Shown here piece by piece: positions 29,806 through 38,354 of a stretch of 64,000 nt of DNA; within the stretch, counting starts at the first letter, position 1; the number at the start of each line of letters is the position of its first letter. The notes below the pieces were generated by a model. It searched no databases. It was not told the origin of the DNA and saw nothing but the letters and a program-made list of their open reading frames with translations. The stretch lies in NCBI GenBank assembly GCA_003416985.1, contig QVIN01000011.1, forward strand, positions 124,001 through 188,000, read 5' to 3'. A program made the position numbers and the translations under genes. This DNA is from Duganella sp. BJB480 (GTDB taxonomy: Bacteria > Pseudomonadota > Gammaproteobacteria > Burkholderiales > Burkholderiaceae_D).

Positions 29806-29836
29806 ACTGTAGGCCTTCCCGTCGTGGGAAGGTCAA
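29806..29836 (-). promoter_or_regulatory. CueR-type copper promoter of copZ
   Basis: Read on the minus strand: -35 TTGACC (29836-29831), 19-bp spacer, -10 TACAGT (29811-29806). The spacer region contains the dyad CCTTCCC-acgac-GGGAAGG. This is the classical layout for copper-responsive MerR activators and is more symmetrical than the copA site. Confidence 0.85.
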
Positions 29837-29839
29837 GCA

Positions 29840-31147
29840 CTATCGCGCGTTGCCCGCGAGCGGCAGCGTCTCCAGGCGGTTCTCGATCTCAAGGCGCACG
29901 GCGTCCGGCATCTCCATTTCATGCAGCGCCTTGGGCCAAAGGTCCTTGGCGCGCGTGACCGTTTGCGTGACGGCCGCCTTGACGATGCGCTCCGAAATGC
30001 CCGCCTGTTTGGCGATGGCGGCATAGGTGTCCAGCGTTTCCTGCCGCTGCAACTGGTCGATGGCGACGTTGGTGGCGAAACCCCGGAAGCCGGCCAGCGC
30101 CGCGACGCACACGATGTCATAGGCCGGCGCAAGCTCGGGGCGGACGCCGTCGCGATACAGCACGCTGAAGTTCTTCAGGTGCGCGTCCGAGTTCCCGATC
30201 AGCGTGTTGACGGCCTGCCGGATGAAGAACTGGCGGACATCCTCGATGCCCCGCGTGCCGAGGCGGTCCAGCACCTGTACCAGCTTGACGAACTCCCTGG
30301 CGCCGGAATACTTCTGGGCCGGCATGAGGGTGAGCAGCTGGCAGGCGTCCTCCATGTGTACCGCGCCGGCGGGGCCGCGGTCGAAGCGCTCCACCGCGAG
30401 GAAGCGCGTGTCGGGGCCCAGCGCGGCAACCAGGTCCGGGTGGTCGTCCATCGTGCTCATGGGCGCCGGCCGGCATGCCGCGACATCGACCCCGGCCAGG
30501 CCGGCCAGCTGCATGCTGGCGTGCTCGTTCATCACCTGCGAGTCGTCGCCGGGCAGCGGCAGCTTGGCGATGAGGTCGGACGGCGTGCCCTTGACCGGCA
30601 TGCGATACCGTTTGCCGTCCCTGGCGTGGGACAGCGCCACCTTGTCCTGCACGCCGGACAGCGAGGCGGCACCCTCGGCGGCCTGCTCCGGCACGCTGAT
30701 TTCAAGATTGTCGGCGCCGCCGGTGACGCCGTAGGCGCGGGCCGCTGCGGTCAGGTTGTCGAGATTGGCGGGCAGCACGGTCACGGCGCCCGGCAGGTCT
30801 TCGCCGGCGGCGGCCAGGATGCCGAAGTCGTCCATGTCGCGGTCGCTCTTGCGGGTGGCGGCCAGGCGGCGGCGCAGAGCGCCCTCCGGCAGCAGGCCCG
30901 CGAAGAAGGGCGGCAGTTCGCCGCGCTCCCGGTACAGCGCCGGGTCGAAATGGTTCCTCAGCGTCTCCTGCGTGACCTGCTCGGCGCCGGGCAGCGTCAT
31001 CGACATGGAGAGCGTGGCGCGCCGCGTGTCGGCCTGGTATTGCTCCGTCGCGAGGAAACGCGTCGCGCGGCCGGCCTCGCAGAGCCAGCCCACATGCCGG
31101 CCGAGCAGCCATACTTCCAGATAGCGGGGGACCAGCGCGTGGTTCAA
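29840..31147 (-). CDS. hipA: HipA-type serine/threonine kinase toxin
   Basis: A 435-aa protein with the HipA N-terminal domain (RYLEVWLLGRHVGWL, FFAGLLPEG), a Gly/Ser loop SLSGVQDKVAL, ATP-binding VERFDR, catalytic loop NSDAHLKNFS and metal-binding AYDIV. HipA kinases phosphorylate aminoacyl-tRNA synthetases and stall growth. The start appears to be TTG at 31147, overlapping the hipB stop (AATTGA); no other start precedes the conserved N-terminus, so translation is probably coupled to the antitoxin. All kinase motifs are intact. Confidence 0.92.
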   Translation of the reverse strand: MNHALVPRYLEVWLLGRHVGWLCEAGRATRFLATEQYQADTRRATLSMSMTLPGAEQVTQETLRNHFDPALYRERGELPPFFAGLLPEGALRRRLAATRKSDRDMDDFGILAAAGEDLPGAVTVLPANLDNLTAAARAYGVTGGADNLEISVPEQAAEGAASLSGVQDKVALSHARDGKRYRMPVKGTPSDLIAKLPLPGDDSQVMNEHASMQLAGLAGVDVAACRPAPMSTMDDHPDLVAALGPDTRFLAVERFDRGPAGAVHMEDACQLLTLMPAQKYSGAREFVKLVQVLDRLGTRGIEDVRQFFIRQAVNTLIGNSDAHLKNFSVLYRDGVRPELAPAYDIVCVAALAGFRGFATNVAIDQLQRQETLDTYAAIAKQAGISERIVKAAVTQTVTRAKDLWPKALHEMEMPDAVRLEIENRLETLPLAGNAR

Positions 31148-31431
31148 TTGAGTCCGCCCAACAGCCGGTCGACCGTCGATGGAACGTCGTCCGGTCCGAT
31201 GGCCTTGCCGGACAACAGGCGCGCGACCTCCGGCAGCAGATGTTTGGGGATCAGGACCAGCGTGGCATCCATCGCGCCGGCCAGCGCTTCGTAGGTGCTG
31301 AGGCGGGAATCCAGTTTCCCGCTCAGTACGTTGCTGACTTGGGGGACGTTCATTCCGCTGACATCCGCAAGGTTCTGCAGTGTTTTTCCCAGTTGGATAC
31401 GGCGATGTTGTAGTTGCTCGAACACGGACAT
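31144..31431 (-). CDS. hipB: HipB-type XRE antitoxin
   Basis: A 95-aa protein with a helix-turn-helix (LGKTLQNLADVSGMNVPQVSNVLSGK). It is placed directly before hipA with a 4-bp overlap. It should bind and neutralise HipA and repress the operon through the palindrome just upstream. Confidence 0.9.
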   Translation of the reverse strand: MSVFEQLQHRRIQLGKTLQNLADVSGMNVPQVSNVLSGKLDSRLSTYEALAGAMDATLVLIPKHLLPEVARLLSGKAIGPDDVPSTVDRLLGGLN

Positions 31432-31439
31432 TTTATTCT

Positions 31440-31472
31440 TTCATGTAAATTATGAGTATAATTTTACGTGAA
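31440..31472 (-). promoter_or_regulatory. Palindromic operator of hipBA
   Basis: A 33-bp near-perfect inverted repeat, TTCATGTAAATTAT on the left and ATAATTTTACGTGAA on the right, separated by GAGT. It lies 9 bp before the hipB start in an AT-rich stretch and overlaps a TATACT-like -10 on the minus strand. Autorepression by HipB is the expected role. Confidence 0.75.
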
Positions 31473-31500
31473 AACATAAATATTCGTGCGTTGCGTGTGC

Positions 31501-31785
31501 TCAGTCCTCCGGCGGATCGTTCAGCTTGGCCAGGTCCAGGCTGACGAGCGCCCAGATGCCGCCGGCGTAGTCCGGCTCGCGCGACAGGTATTCCACCTCT
31601 GAGGGTTTGATTTCGAAGGCCTTGCCTTGCTCGACCAGTTGGCCGACATGGCCGTAGATGGCCTTGGTGGCGTTGCTCATGGCCTTGTCCACCGTTTCGC
31701 CGGTGGTGACGCAGCCGGGAATGTCCGGCACGGTGACACCATACTTGGTGTTGCCTTTTTTTCGGATCAGGATAGGGATGTCCAT
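31501..31785 (-). CDS. HicB-like antitoxin, no HicA partner seen
   Basis: A 94-aa protein of the HicB_like RNase-H-fold type: YGVTVPDIPGCVTTGETVDKAMSNATKAI, residues typical of HicB N-domains. It lacks an obvious C-terminal DNA-binding domain. I searched both flanks by eye for a small HicA double-stranded-RNA-binding protein and found none, so it is an orphan or a solitary regulator. It lies just upstream of the hipBA operator on the same strand. Confidence 0.8.
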   Translation of the reverse strand: MDIPILIRKKGNTKYGVTVPDIPGCVTTGETVDKAMSNATKAIYGHVGQLVEQGKAFEIKPSEVEYLSREPDYAGGIWALVSLDLAKLNDPPED

Positions 31786-32059
31786 GGTCTTGTCTCGGCG
31801 TTGGTCCGAAAGTCTGGCGAAATCAATGACTTGCAGTGTCTAGTGTCATACAGGTTGCTGCCGGTTTCAAGCACTTTCGTGGTTGACGTCGTCTTTATTG
31901 TGCACTGCATTAGAGATTGACATCGGGATTTTCTTACGATACCATTTAAATAATTCTTAAGCGCATTTTAAGTTTGCTAAGAGAAACATTTCCCGGCCCC
32001 CAACCCCTGCGCCAGGCTTGCATTTTTCCAACCACTACAACCTCCGCACAGGGACCAGC
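31786..32059. other. Gene-free gap before PEP-CTERM gene
   Basis: This 274-bp stretch separates the HicB-like gene from the PEP-CTERM gene. The right half is AT-rich (31915-31995) and likely holds the promoter of the PEP-CTERM gene. I see no coding signal or clear hairpin. Confidence 0.5.
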
Positions 32060-32692
32060 ATGAAATCCATTAAATTCGCCACAGTAGCACTCGCATTGGC
32101 CGCCATCGGCAACGCCAACGCCGCCGTGATCACTTTCCAGACCGGCAGTTCCGGTGCCGGCTCACAGGCTAGCGCGCAAGATTACCGCAGCGTGGTTGAC
32201 GCCGCCGTTGTCGGTGGCCATACGACCGTTTTGAGCAGCTACGACAACGTGTCGAATAATTCGGTGTTCGGCACCGGCAACTCGGACATCGCCTTCAAGT
32301 CCACCATCGATTTCGGCCTGAGCGCCGCCGGCACCTACTCGTTCCGCGCCGGCGTGGACTTTGGCCGTGGCGGCGCCGTGTTCCTGGACGGCCAGGCCGT
32401 CGCGGTGAACAGCAACGACATGTGGTGGAACTTCAACTACAACACCCCGAACGGCGCCTTCCTGATCAACAACCAGGCGCTGTCGGCCGGCAACCACACG
32501 CTGACCATCTACGGCCTGGAAGGCTGCTGCGATGGCGGCCAGCAAGTGCAGTACGCGGCCGCCAACGGCAATTTCCAGAGCTTCAGCGTCAACACCCTGG
32601 CGCCAGTGCCTGAACCGGAAACCTACGCCATGCTGCTGGGTGGCCTGGCGCTGGTCGGCGGCTACGCCCGCCGCCGCAACAACAAAGCCTGA
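32060..32692 (+). CDS. PEP-CTERM sorting-domain protein
   Basis: A 210-aa exported protein. The start at 32060 is chosen because the signal peptide MKSIKFATVALALAAIGNANA begins there. The body is Gly/Asn/Ser-rich with a CC pair (GLEGCCDGGQ), followed by the PEP-CTERM tail VPEPETYAMLLGGLALVGGYARRR (split as VPEP, a hydrophobic helix and basic cluster). The tail is recognised by exosortase EpsH/XrtA in exopolysaccharide-producing Gram-negatives. No exosortase gene is in the window. The domain between signal and tail resembles carbohydrate-binding-like PEP-CTERM proteins, but no function is assigned. Confidence 0.88.
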   Translation: MKSIKFATVALALAAIGNANAAVITFQTGSSGAGSQASAQDYRSVVDAAVVGGHTTVLSSYDNVSNNSVFGTGNSDIAFKSTIDFGLSAAGTYSFRAGVDFGRGGAVFLDGQAVAVNSNDMWWNFNYNTPNGAFLINNQALSAGNHTLTIYGLEGCCDGGQQVQYAAANGNFQSFSVNTLAPVPEPETYAMLLGGLALVGGYARRRNNKA

Positions 32693-32733
32693 TAGAAAAA
32701 AGAAGCCCCGCCGGCATTGCTGCGGGCGGGGCT
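32691..32733 (-). terminator. Intrinsic terminator of the PhoH-family gene
   Basis: Stem AGCCCCGCC/GGCGGGGCT at 32704-32733; read on the minus strand it is followed by TTCTTTTTTCT. It lies 28 bp after the PhoH stop on the minus strand. The plus-strand side lacks a T-run, so it serves mainly the minus-strand gene. Confidence 0.85.
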
Positions 32734-32760
32734 AACAGGTACGGGTTTATTCTACTACAT

Positions 32761-34590
32761 TTACAACACGTCGCTGGCGTGGTCCGCCAGGCGCGAGCGT
32801 TCGCCGCGCGCCAGGGTCACGTGACCGCTGTGCGACCATCCCTTGAAGCGATCCACCACATACGTCAGGCCGCTTGAACCCTCGGTCAGGTAAGGCGTGT
32901 CGATCTGCGCGATGTTACCCAGGCACAGGATCTTCGTGCCGGGACCGGCGCGCGTCACCAGCGTCTTGACCTGCTTGGGCGTCAAGTTCTGCGCTTCGTC
33001 GATGATCAGGAACTTGTTGACGAAGGTGCGGCCGCGCATGAAGTTGAGCGACTTGATCTTGATGCGCGAGCGGATCAGGTCCTGCGTCGCCGCACGGCCC
33101 CATTCGCCACCGTCCGAATCGGACTTGTTGAGCACTTCCAGGTTGTCGTCGAACGCGCCCATCCATGGCGACATCTTCTCTTCCTCCGTACCAGGCAGGA
33201 AGCCGATGTCCTCGCCGACCGGCACCGTCACGCGGGTGACGATGATTTCGTTGTAGAGCTTGGTCTCCAGCACCTGCGCCAGGCCGGCGGCCAGGGCCAG
33301 CAGGGTCTTGCCGGTACCGGCCTGGCCCAGCAGGGTGACGAAGTCGCACTCCGGATTCATCAGCAAGTTCAAGGCGAAGTTCTGCTCGCGGTTGCGGGCG
33401 GTGACACCCCACACATTGTTCTTGTTGTGGCTGAAGTCGCGCAGGGTTTGCAGCACGGCGGTCTTGCCGTTGATCTGTTTGACCTGGCCATAGAACGGCG
33501 CTTCGCCATTCTTCGGCTCCAGGAAGATGAACTGGTTGACCAGCAGCGACGGCACGAACGGGCCGGTGACGCGGTAGAACGTCGCGCTCTGACCGTTCTT
33601 GTTCTCCTGCCAGGATTCCAGGTCCTTGCCGTGCTTGGTCCAGAAATCGTCCGGCAGCTGGACGATGCCCGAGTACAGCAGGTCGGTGTCTTCCAGCACG
33701 TGGTCGTTGAAGTAGTCCTCGGCCGGCAGGCCCAGCGCGCGCGCCTTGATGCGCATGTTGATGTCCTTCGACACCAGCACCACCGGGCGGCCTTCCTGTT
33801 CCGCTTCCAGCGAGCGGACCACGGACAGGATCTGGTTGTCGGCCTTGCCGACCGGCAGGCCGACCGGCAGGTCCGCCGTTTGCAGGCGCGTCTGGAAGTA
33901 CAGGCGGCCCTTGGCGTCCTTGTTGCCCAGCTTGGACAGCGGGATGCCGTTCTCGATGGCGTCGTCGTCGGTGTTGGAGACCAGCGCGTCCAAGGTGCGC
34001 GACACCTGGCGGGCGTTGCGCGCCACCTCGGTCATGCCCTTCTTGTGGTTGTCCAGCTCTTCCAGCGTCATCATCGGCAGGTAGACGTCGTGCTCCTCGA
34101 AGCGGAACAGCGACGATGGATCGTGCATCAGCACGTTGGTGTCCAGCACGAACAGCTTGGTGGTGCCGGTCTGGTCCGCGTGACGGCTGGTCGAGGACTT
34201 GATCGCCACTTCATGCGGCTTGTGCTTGGCCGGATGCGGCGCCTCGGCGGTGATCGGCGTGACCTTGCCGCGCGCGGCAGGGGGCGTCTTGGCCTTGGCG
34301 GCCGGCTTGGCCGGTGCCGCGGCGGGCGCGATGCCGGCGGCGGCGTTCTTCAATACGGCGGGCGCGGCCTTCAACACGGCGGCCACGGCTTTTGACTTGG
34401 TGGTGGTTTTCGGGGTTTCTGCTTTGGCTTTTGCTACAGGCACTGCTTTGACGGGCGCCGCTTTCTTCGGCGCGGGCGCGACTTCAGCCACCGCTGCGAT
34501 GGCGGGGGCTGGGCGCGGCCCTGTCGCTTTGGGATAATCTTTGGCCAGAAGTATAGTCGCTGGCTTACTAGGTAATTTTGGCAGTGGCAT
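32761..34590 (-). CDS. PIN-domain PhoH-family ATPase/RNA-processing protein
   Basis: A 609-aa protein from ATG 34590. The first about 115 residues are a Lys/Ala/Pro-rich, probably disordered tail. A PIN nuclease domain follows (KLFVLDTNVLMHDPSSLF, then MMTLEELDNHKKG and LVSKDINMRIKA, giving its acidic residues). The PhoH ATPase domain has Walker A GQAGTGKTLLALAAG, Walker B KFLIIDEAQNLTPKQ and ILCLGNIAQIDTPY. PIN-PhoH (PhoH2-like) proteins are RNA helicase-nucleases. No cognate PhoT-like antitoxin is visible. It is the last gene before a clear intrinsic terminator. Confidence 0.9.
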   Translation of the reverse strand: MPLPKLPSKPATILLAKDYPKATGPRPAPAIAAVAEVAPAPKKAAPVKAVPVAKAKAETPKTTTKSKAVAAVLKAAPAVLKNAAAGIAPAAAPAKPAAKAKTPPAARGKVTPITAEAPHPAKHKPHEVAIKSSTSRHADQTGTTKLFVLDTNVLMHDPSSLFRFEEHDVYLPMMTLEELDNHKKGMTEVARNARQVSRTLDALVSNTDDDAIENGIPLSKLGNKDAKGRLYFQTRLQTADLPVGLPVGKADNQILSVVRSLEAEQEGRPVVLVSKDINMRIKARALGLPAEDYFNDHVLEDTDLLYSGIVQLPDDFWTKHGKDLESWQENKNGQSATFYRVTGPFVPSLLVNQFIFLEPKNGEAPFYGQVKQINGKTAVLQTLRDFSHNKNNVWGVTARNREQNFALNLLMNPECDFVTLLGQAGTGKTLLALAAGLAQVLETKLYNEIIVTRVTVPVGEDIGFLPGTEEEKMSPWMGAFDDNLEVLNKSDSDGGEWGRAATQDLIRSRIKIKSLNFMRGRTFVNKFLIIDEAQNLTPKQVKTLVTRAGPGTKILCLGNIAQIDTPYLTEGSSGLTYVVDRFKGWSHSGHVTLARGERSRLADHASDVL

Positions 34591-34864
34591 CAGGATCTCA
34601 TTTGAAGAATATCTGGAGGAATCCGCCCATAGGCGCAGCACACTTTCTGGTCTTGAAAGTGTTGGGACCGGATGGGGTGGATGCTGGGTAAAACAGGGTT
34701 ATAAGACTGCCGACGGGCGCTCATCATGCCCGGAGAAAGTACCGCGTGGTGGCCGGCTGGCCACCATGTAGGGTGGTGGTGTGAATTACAGTGATGACTC
34801 AAGGGCTGTTACGCATAGTTCTGCTACGGTTGAGCAACTCTGGAAGCCGCAACGCGTGCAACAA
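34591..34864. other. Gap between PhoH-family and peroxiredoxin genes
   Basis: A 274-bp stretch with no credible gene. It contains an 8-bp-arm hairpin ACACTTTC-tggtctt-GAAAGTGT (34640-34662) about 50 bp upstream of the PhoH start, possibly in its 5' leader. Nothing else recognised. Confidence 0.4.
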
Positions 34865-35329
34865 TTAAACCTGACGCGCTACGAATTCCAGCACTTCATC
34901 GACGTGACCCGCTACTTTCACGCCTCTCCATTCTTTCACCAATTGCCCGGTAGCGTCAATCACAAACGTACTGCGTTCGATGCCGCGCACCGTCTTGCCG
35001 TACATTTGCTTCATCTTCATGACGCCGAACTGCTGGCAAAGCGCCTCGTCGGGGTCGGAAATGAGCTCGAAGGGCAGGCCCAGCTTGGTCTTGAAGCTTT
35101 CGTGCGAGCGCAGCGAATCGCGGCTGATGCCGTAGATTTCGGTGCCGGCCGCCTGGAATTGCTCGTACAGGTCGCGGAACGCCATGTTCTCGGTGGTGCA
35201 GCCCGGTGTGTTGTCCTTGGGGTAGAAGAACAGCACGGTGTGGCGCGCCGGCCGGCCCGACAGCTGGAAGGTCTGGCCGCCGGTCATGGCGGCGGAAAAA
35301 TCGGTCACTACGGAAGGGCTATCAGCCAC
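34865..35329 (-). CDS. bcp: Peroxiredoxin, Bcp/PrxQ type
   Basis: A 154-aa thioredoxin-fold protein with the peroxidatic Cys in YPKDNTPGCTTENMAFRDL and the YGKTVRGIERSTFVID block. It reduces hydrogen peroxide and organic peroxides in the cytoplasm. The resolving Cys five residues downstream found in many Bcp proteins is absent (ENMAF), so it is probably a 1-Cys type. It follows arnD by 24 bp on the same strand. Confidence 0.92.
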   Translation of the reverse strand: MADSPSVVTDFSAAMTGGQTFQLSGRPARHTVLFFYPKDNTPGCTTENMAFRDLYEQFQAAGTEIYGISRDSLRSHESFKTKLGLPFELISDPDEALCQQFGVMKMKQMYGKTVRGIERSTFVIDATGQLVKEWRGVKVAGHVDEVLEFVARQV

Positions 35330-35353
35330 AGGCTATCTCCTGAACGGTACGCA

Positions 35354-36331
35354 TTAAGAACGGGCGGCGCCCTGCACGATCAGCTGGCCCGAGCGACCCG
35401 GCAGCTCGTCCCAGGTGATCGGGCAAACCGGCATGGCCTGGTGCCGGACCTTCTGATGGTAATCGGCCATCGACGCCAATGTGTAGCCTTGCGCCTTCCA
35501 GCCAGCCAATAACTGCTCGAATATGGGGGCGAGTTTTTGCCCTTCAAGCTCGGAGTGCAAAGTATATACGTGGTCGCGCGTGGCGCCGGCCGTCAGCTTC
35601 AGCAGGAAGGCGGCGATGTTGCCGGTGCCGATGACGACGCCGTCGATCTCGCGGCCCAGCAGCTCGTCCAGCGTCGGCAGCGTGGTCGGCAGCTGGATGT
35701 GGGACAGCACCTTGTCGCCGTCGGACAGGCGGTGCGGGCCGTCGGCCGGATTGGCCAGCGTGCCGTTCTCGTTGAGCACGCAGCGGCCGTCGGACGCGTA
35801 GGCGTAACCGGCGGTGTCATGCTCGGCGAAGGCGGCGTTGTTCATCTGCCAGCCGGCCGCGCCGTGGGTGCGCGGCGCGGTGCCGAACACCTGCGTGAAA
35901 CGGGCGGCGGCCTTGCGCATCATGGCGGTGGACCATTTGCCGTCGCGCTTGGCGACGTTGTCCTGCCACAGCACGTGGTCCCAGGTGTGGATGCCGCATT
36001 CGAAGCCGGCGTCGCGCACGCTGCGCAGCTGTTCGGCGCATTCCTTGCCGATGTCCGGGCCCGGCAGCAGGGTGCCGTACATCAGCGTCTTGAGGCCGTA
36101 ATGCTCGACCACGGACGTGCGCGAGACTTTGCTGAAGAACCCCGGACGCAGCGCGCGGCGCAGCGCCCAGCCGGTGTGGTCCGGCCCCAGCGAAAACAGG
36201 AAAGTGGCCTGGGCGTTGTGCGCCTTCAGCATCCGCACCAGGTTCAGGGTGCCTTCACGGGTGCCGCGGTAGGTGTCGACATCGATCTTCAACACCATCA
36301 GCGGCGCTTGCGTTTGCAAAGTCTCGGTCAA
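35354..36331 (-). CDS. arnD: ArnD: undecaprenyl-phosphate formamido-arabinose deformylase
   Basis: A 325-aa polysaccharide-deacetylase-fold protein: metal site in KIDVDTYRGTREG, FLFSLGPDHTGWA, and HTWDHVLWQD, with FECGIHTWDH as the NodB-type motif. It deformylates the lipid-linked 4-deoxy-4-formamido-L-arabinose made by ArnC. It starts 3 bp after the preceding dehydrogenase gene and is part of the arn operon. Confidence 0.93.
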   Translation of the reverse strand: MTETLQTQAPLMVLKIDVDTYRGTREGTLNLVRMLKAHNAQATFLFSLGPDHTGWALRRALRPGFFSKVSRTSVVEHYGLKTLMYGTLLPGPDIGKECAEQLRSVRDAGFECGIHTWDHVLWQDNVAKRDGKWSTAMMRKAAARFTQVFGTAPRTHGAAGWQMNNAAFAEHDTAGYAYASDGRCVLNENGTLANPADGPHRLSDGDKVLSHIQLPTTLPTLDELLGREIDGVVIGTGNIAAFLLKLTAGATRDHVYTLHSELEGQKLAPIFEQLLAGWKAQGYTLASMADYHQKVRHQAMPVCPITWDELPGRSGQLIVQGAARS

Positions 36332-36334
36332 ATC

Positions 36335-37387
36335 TCAGTCCATCAGTTTTTGTGCTTCGGCCACCTGGCTGCGGTAGGCGTCGAAGATCTTCTTCAGCGC
36401 TTCGGCCATGGTGGTGGTCGGTTTCCAGCCCAGCTCTTCGCAGGTGTTGGTGATCTTCGGCACGCGGTTCTGCACGTCCTGGTAGCCCGCGCCGTAGTAG
36501 GCGCCCGAGGTGGTCTCGACGATCTTGACCTTGGCGGCGCCTTCGGCGTACTCGGGGTACTGCGGCGCCAGTTCCAGCATCATGCCGGCCAGCTCGCGGA
36601 TCGAGTAGTTGTTGACCGGGTTGCCGATGTTGTAGATCTTGCCGCTGGCGGCGCCGTTCTTGTTCTCGATGATCTTCATCAGCGCGTCGATGCCGTCGTC
36701 GATGTCGGTGAACGCGCGCTTCTGCGCGCCGCCGTCCACCAGCGAGATGTTCTCGCCACGGACGATGTGGCCGAAGAACTGGGTCACCACGCGCGACGAG
36801 CCTTCTTTCGGCGTGTGGATGGAGTCGAGGCCGGCGCCGATCCAGTTGAACGGACGGAACAGCGTGAAGTTCAGGCCTTCCATGCCGTAGCCCCAGATCA
36901 CGCGGTCCATCAGCTGCTTGGCGTTGGAGTAGATCCAGCGCGGCTTGTTGATCGGGCCGCAGATCAGCTCGGAGTTCTCGGGATCGAACTCGTCGTCGTG
37001 GCACATGCCGTACACTTCCGAGGTCGATGGGAACACCAGGTGCTTGCCGTACTTGGCGGCCGAGCGCACGATGGGCAGGTTGGCTTCGAAGTCCAGCTCG
37101 AACACGCGCAGCGGCGCCTTGACGTAGGTCGACGGCGTGGCGATCGCCACCAGCGGCAGGATCACGTCGCACTTCTTGACGTGGTACTCGACCCATTCCT
37201 TGTTGATGGTGATGTCGCCTTCGAAGAAGTGCATGCGCGACTTGTACGCCTCATTCTCCAGGACGTCGGTGATACGGTCGGTGCTCATGTCCATGCCGTA
37301 GACATGCCAGTCGGTCGTTTCCAGGATGCGCTTCGACAGGTGATGGCCGATGAAGCCGTTGACGCCGAGGATGAGGACTTTTTTCAT
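36335..37387 (-). CDS. arnA: ArnA dehydrogenase/decarboxylase half (UDP-glucuronate decarboxylating)
   Basis: A 350-aa short-chain-dehydrogenase-fold protein equal to the C-terminal half of E. coli ArnA. It has NAD-binding GVNGFIGHHLSKRI, Ser/Glu in PSTSEVYG, the Tyr-Lys pair in IYSNAKQLMDR, and FRPFNWIGAGLDSI. It oxidises and decarboxylates UDP-glucuronic acid to the 4-keto-pentose. In enterobacteria this activity is fused to the formyltransferase; here it is a separate gene, 22 bp after it. Confidence 0.92.
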   Translation of the reverse strand: MKKVLILGVNGFIGHHLSKRILETTDWHVYGMDMSTDRITDVLENEAYKSRMHFFEGDITINKEWVEYHVKKCDVILPLVAIATPSTYVKAPLRVFELDFEANLPIVRSAAKYGKHLVFPSTSEVYGMCHDDEFDPENSELICGPINKPRWIYSNAKQLMDRVIWGYGMEGLNFTLFRPFNWIGAGLDSIHTPKEGSSRVVTQFFGHIVRGENISLVDGGAQKRAFTDIDDGIDALMKIIENKNGAASGKIYNIGNPVNNYSIRELAGMMLELAPQYPEYAEGAAKVKIVETTSGAYYGAGYQDVQNRVPKITNTCEELGWKPTTTMAEALKKIFDAYRSQVAEAQKLMD

Positions 37388-37409
37388 TTGATAGTTACCC
37401 AGGTAATGT

Positions 37410-38354
37410 TCATTGTCCGCCAGCGGACAGCTCCGCCAGGCGGGATTGCAACTGCTCGGCCGTCACGGGTACCCCGTCGGCCGTCAAGGCGGAAATCGTC
37501 AGCATGCGGCCATCGCCGCACACGCCAAAGATGCAATTATCCACTACTGTCAAGCCAGGTGGCAAACTTAGCGATACAACATTGCCGAAATTGCCAGACA
37601 ATCGGGCCCGTTGCAGCACGTAGCGCACACCGCCGATGTCGGTGAAGGCGCCGGGGTAGGGCGGGGCCACGGCGCGGTGCAGGTTGTACACGTCCTGGGC
37701 CGGCAGCAGCCAGTTGATGCGGCCGTCCTCGGGCTTGCGGCCGCCGAAGTAGCCGCCCTTGCTCAGGTCGTTCTTGATGCGCGGCGCCGTGCCGTCCAGC
37801 AGCGACGGCAGCACCATCCACAGCGCCTGCTCGGCCGCCACGGTGACCTTGCCGAACACCTCGAAGGCGGTGTCGTCGGGCAGGATCGGCACCTCCATCT
37901 GCGACACGATGTCGCCGGCGTCCGGCTTGACGGTCATCTCGTGCAGGGTGGCGCCGGTGACGGTGGCGCCGTGCAGCACCGCCCAGTTGACCGGCGCGCG
38001 GCCGCGGAACTCCGGCAGCAGCGAGCCGTGCATGTTGAACGCGGGCGCCACCGCCAGCAGCTCGGCCGGCAGCATGTTGCGGTAGTAGAAGCTGAACATC
38101 AGGTCCGGCGCGATGTCGCGCACCTGCTCCAGCAGCTCGGTCGATTTGGCGTCGGCCGGCGTGATGTAGGGGATGCCCTCGGCCTGGCACAGCGAGATCA
38201 CCGATTCGAACCAGATGTTCTCGTTGGCGCTGTCCTCGTGCGTGACCACCAGCGCGACGTCGACGCCGCCGGCCAGCAAGACCTTCAGGCAGCGTACGCC
38301 GACGTTGTGGTAGCCGAAGACGACGGCGCGTTGACGCTTATTGGATTCACTCAT
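37410..38354 (-). CDS. arnA: ArnA formyltransferase half, separate gene
   Basis: A 314-aa formyltransferase corresponding to the N-terminal half of ArnA. Catalytic Asn and His lie in AFNMHGSLLPEFRGRAPVNW and the Asp in TVKPDAGDIVSQ. It uses 10-formyl-tetrahydrofolate to formylate UDP-L-Ara4N. The start at 38354 overlaps the arnC end by 8 bp; upstream in-frame sequence has no homology. Confidence 0.92.
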   Translation of the reverse strand: MSESNKRQRAVVFGYHNVGVRCLKVLLAGGVDVALVVTHEDSANENIWFESVISLCQAEGIPYITPADAKSTELLEQVRDIAPDLMFSFYYRNMLPAELLAVAPAFNMHGSLLPEFRGRAPVNWAVLHGATVTGATLHEMTVKPDAGDIVSQMEVPILPDDTAFEVFGKVTVAAEQALWMVLPSLLDGTAPRIKNDLSKGGYFGGRKPEDGRINWLLPAQDVYNLHRAVAPPYPGAFTDIGGVRYVLQRARLSGNFGNVVSLSLPPGLTVVDNCIFGVCGDGRMLTISALTADGVPVTAEQLQSRLAELSAGGQ

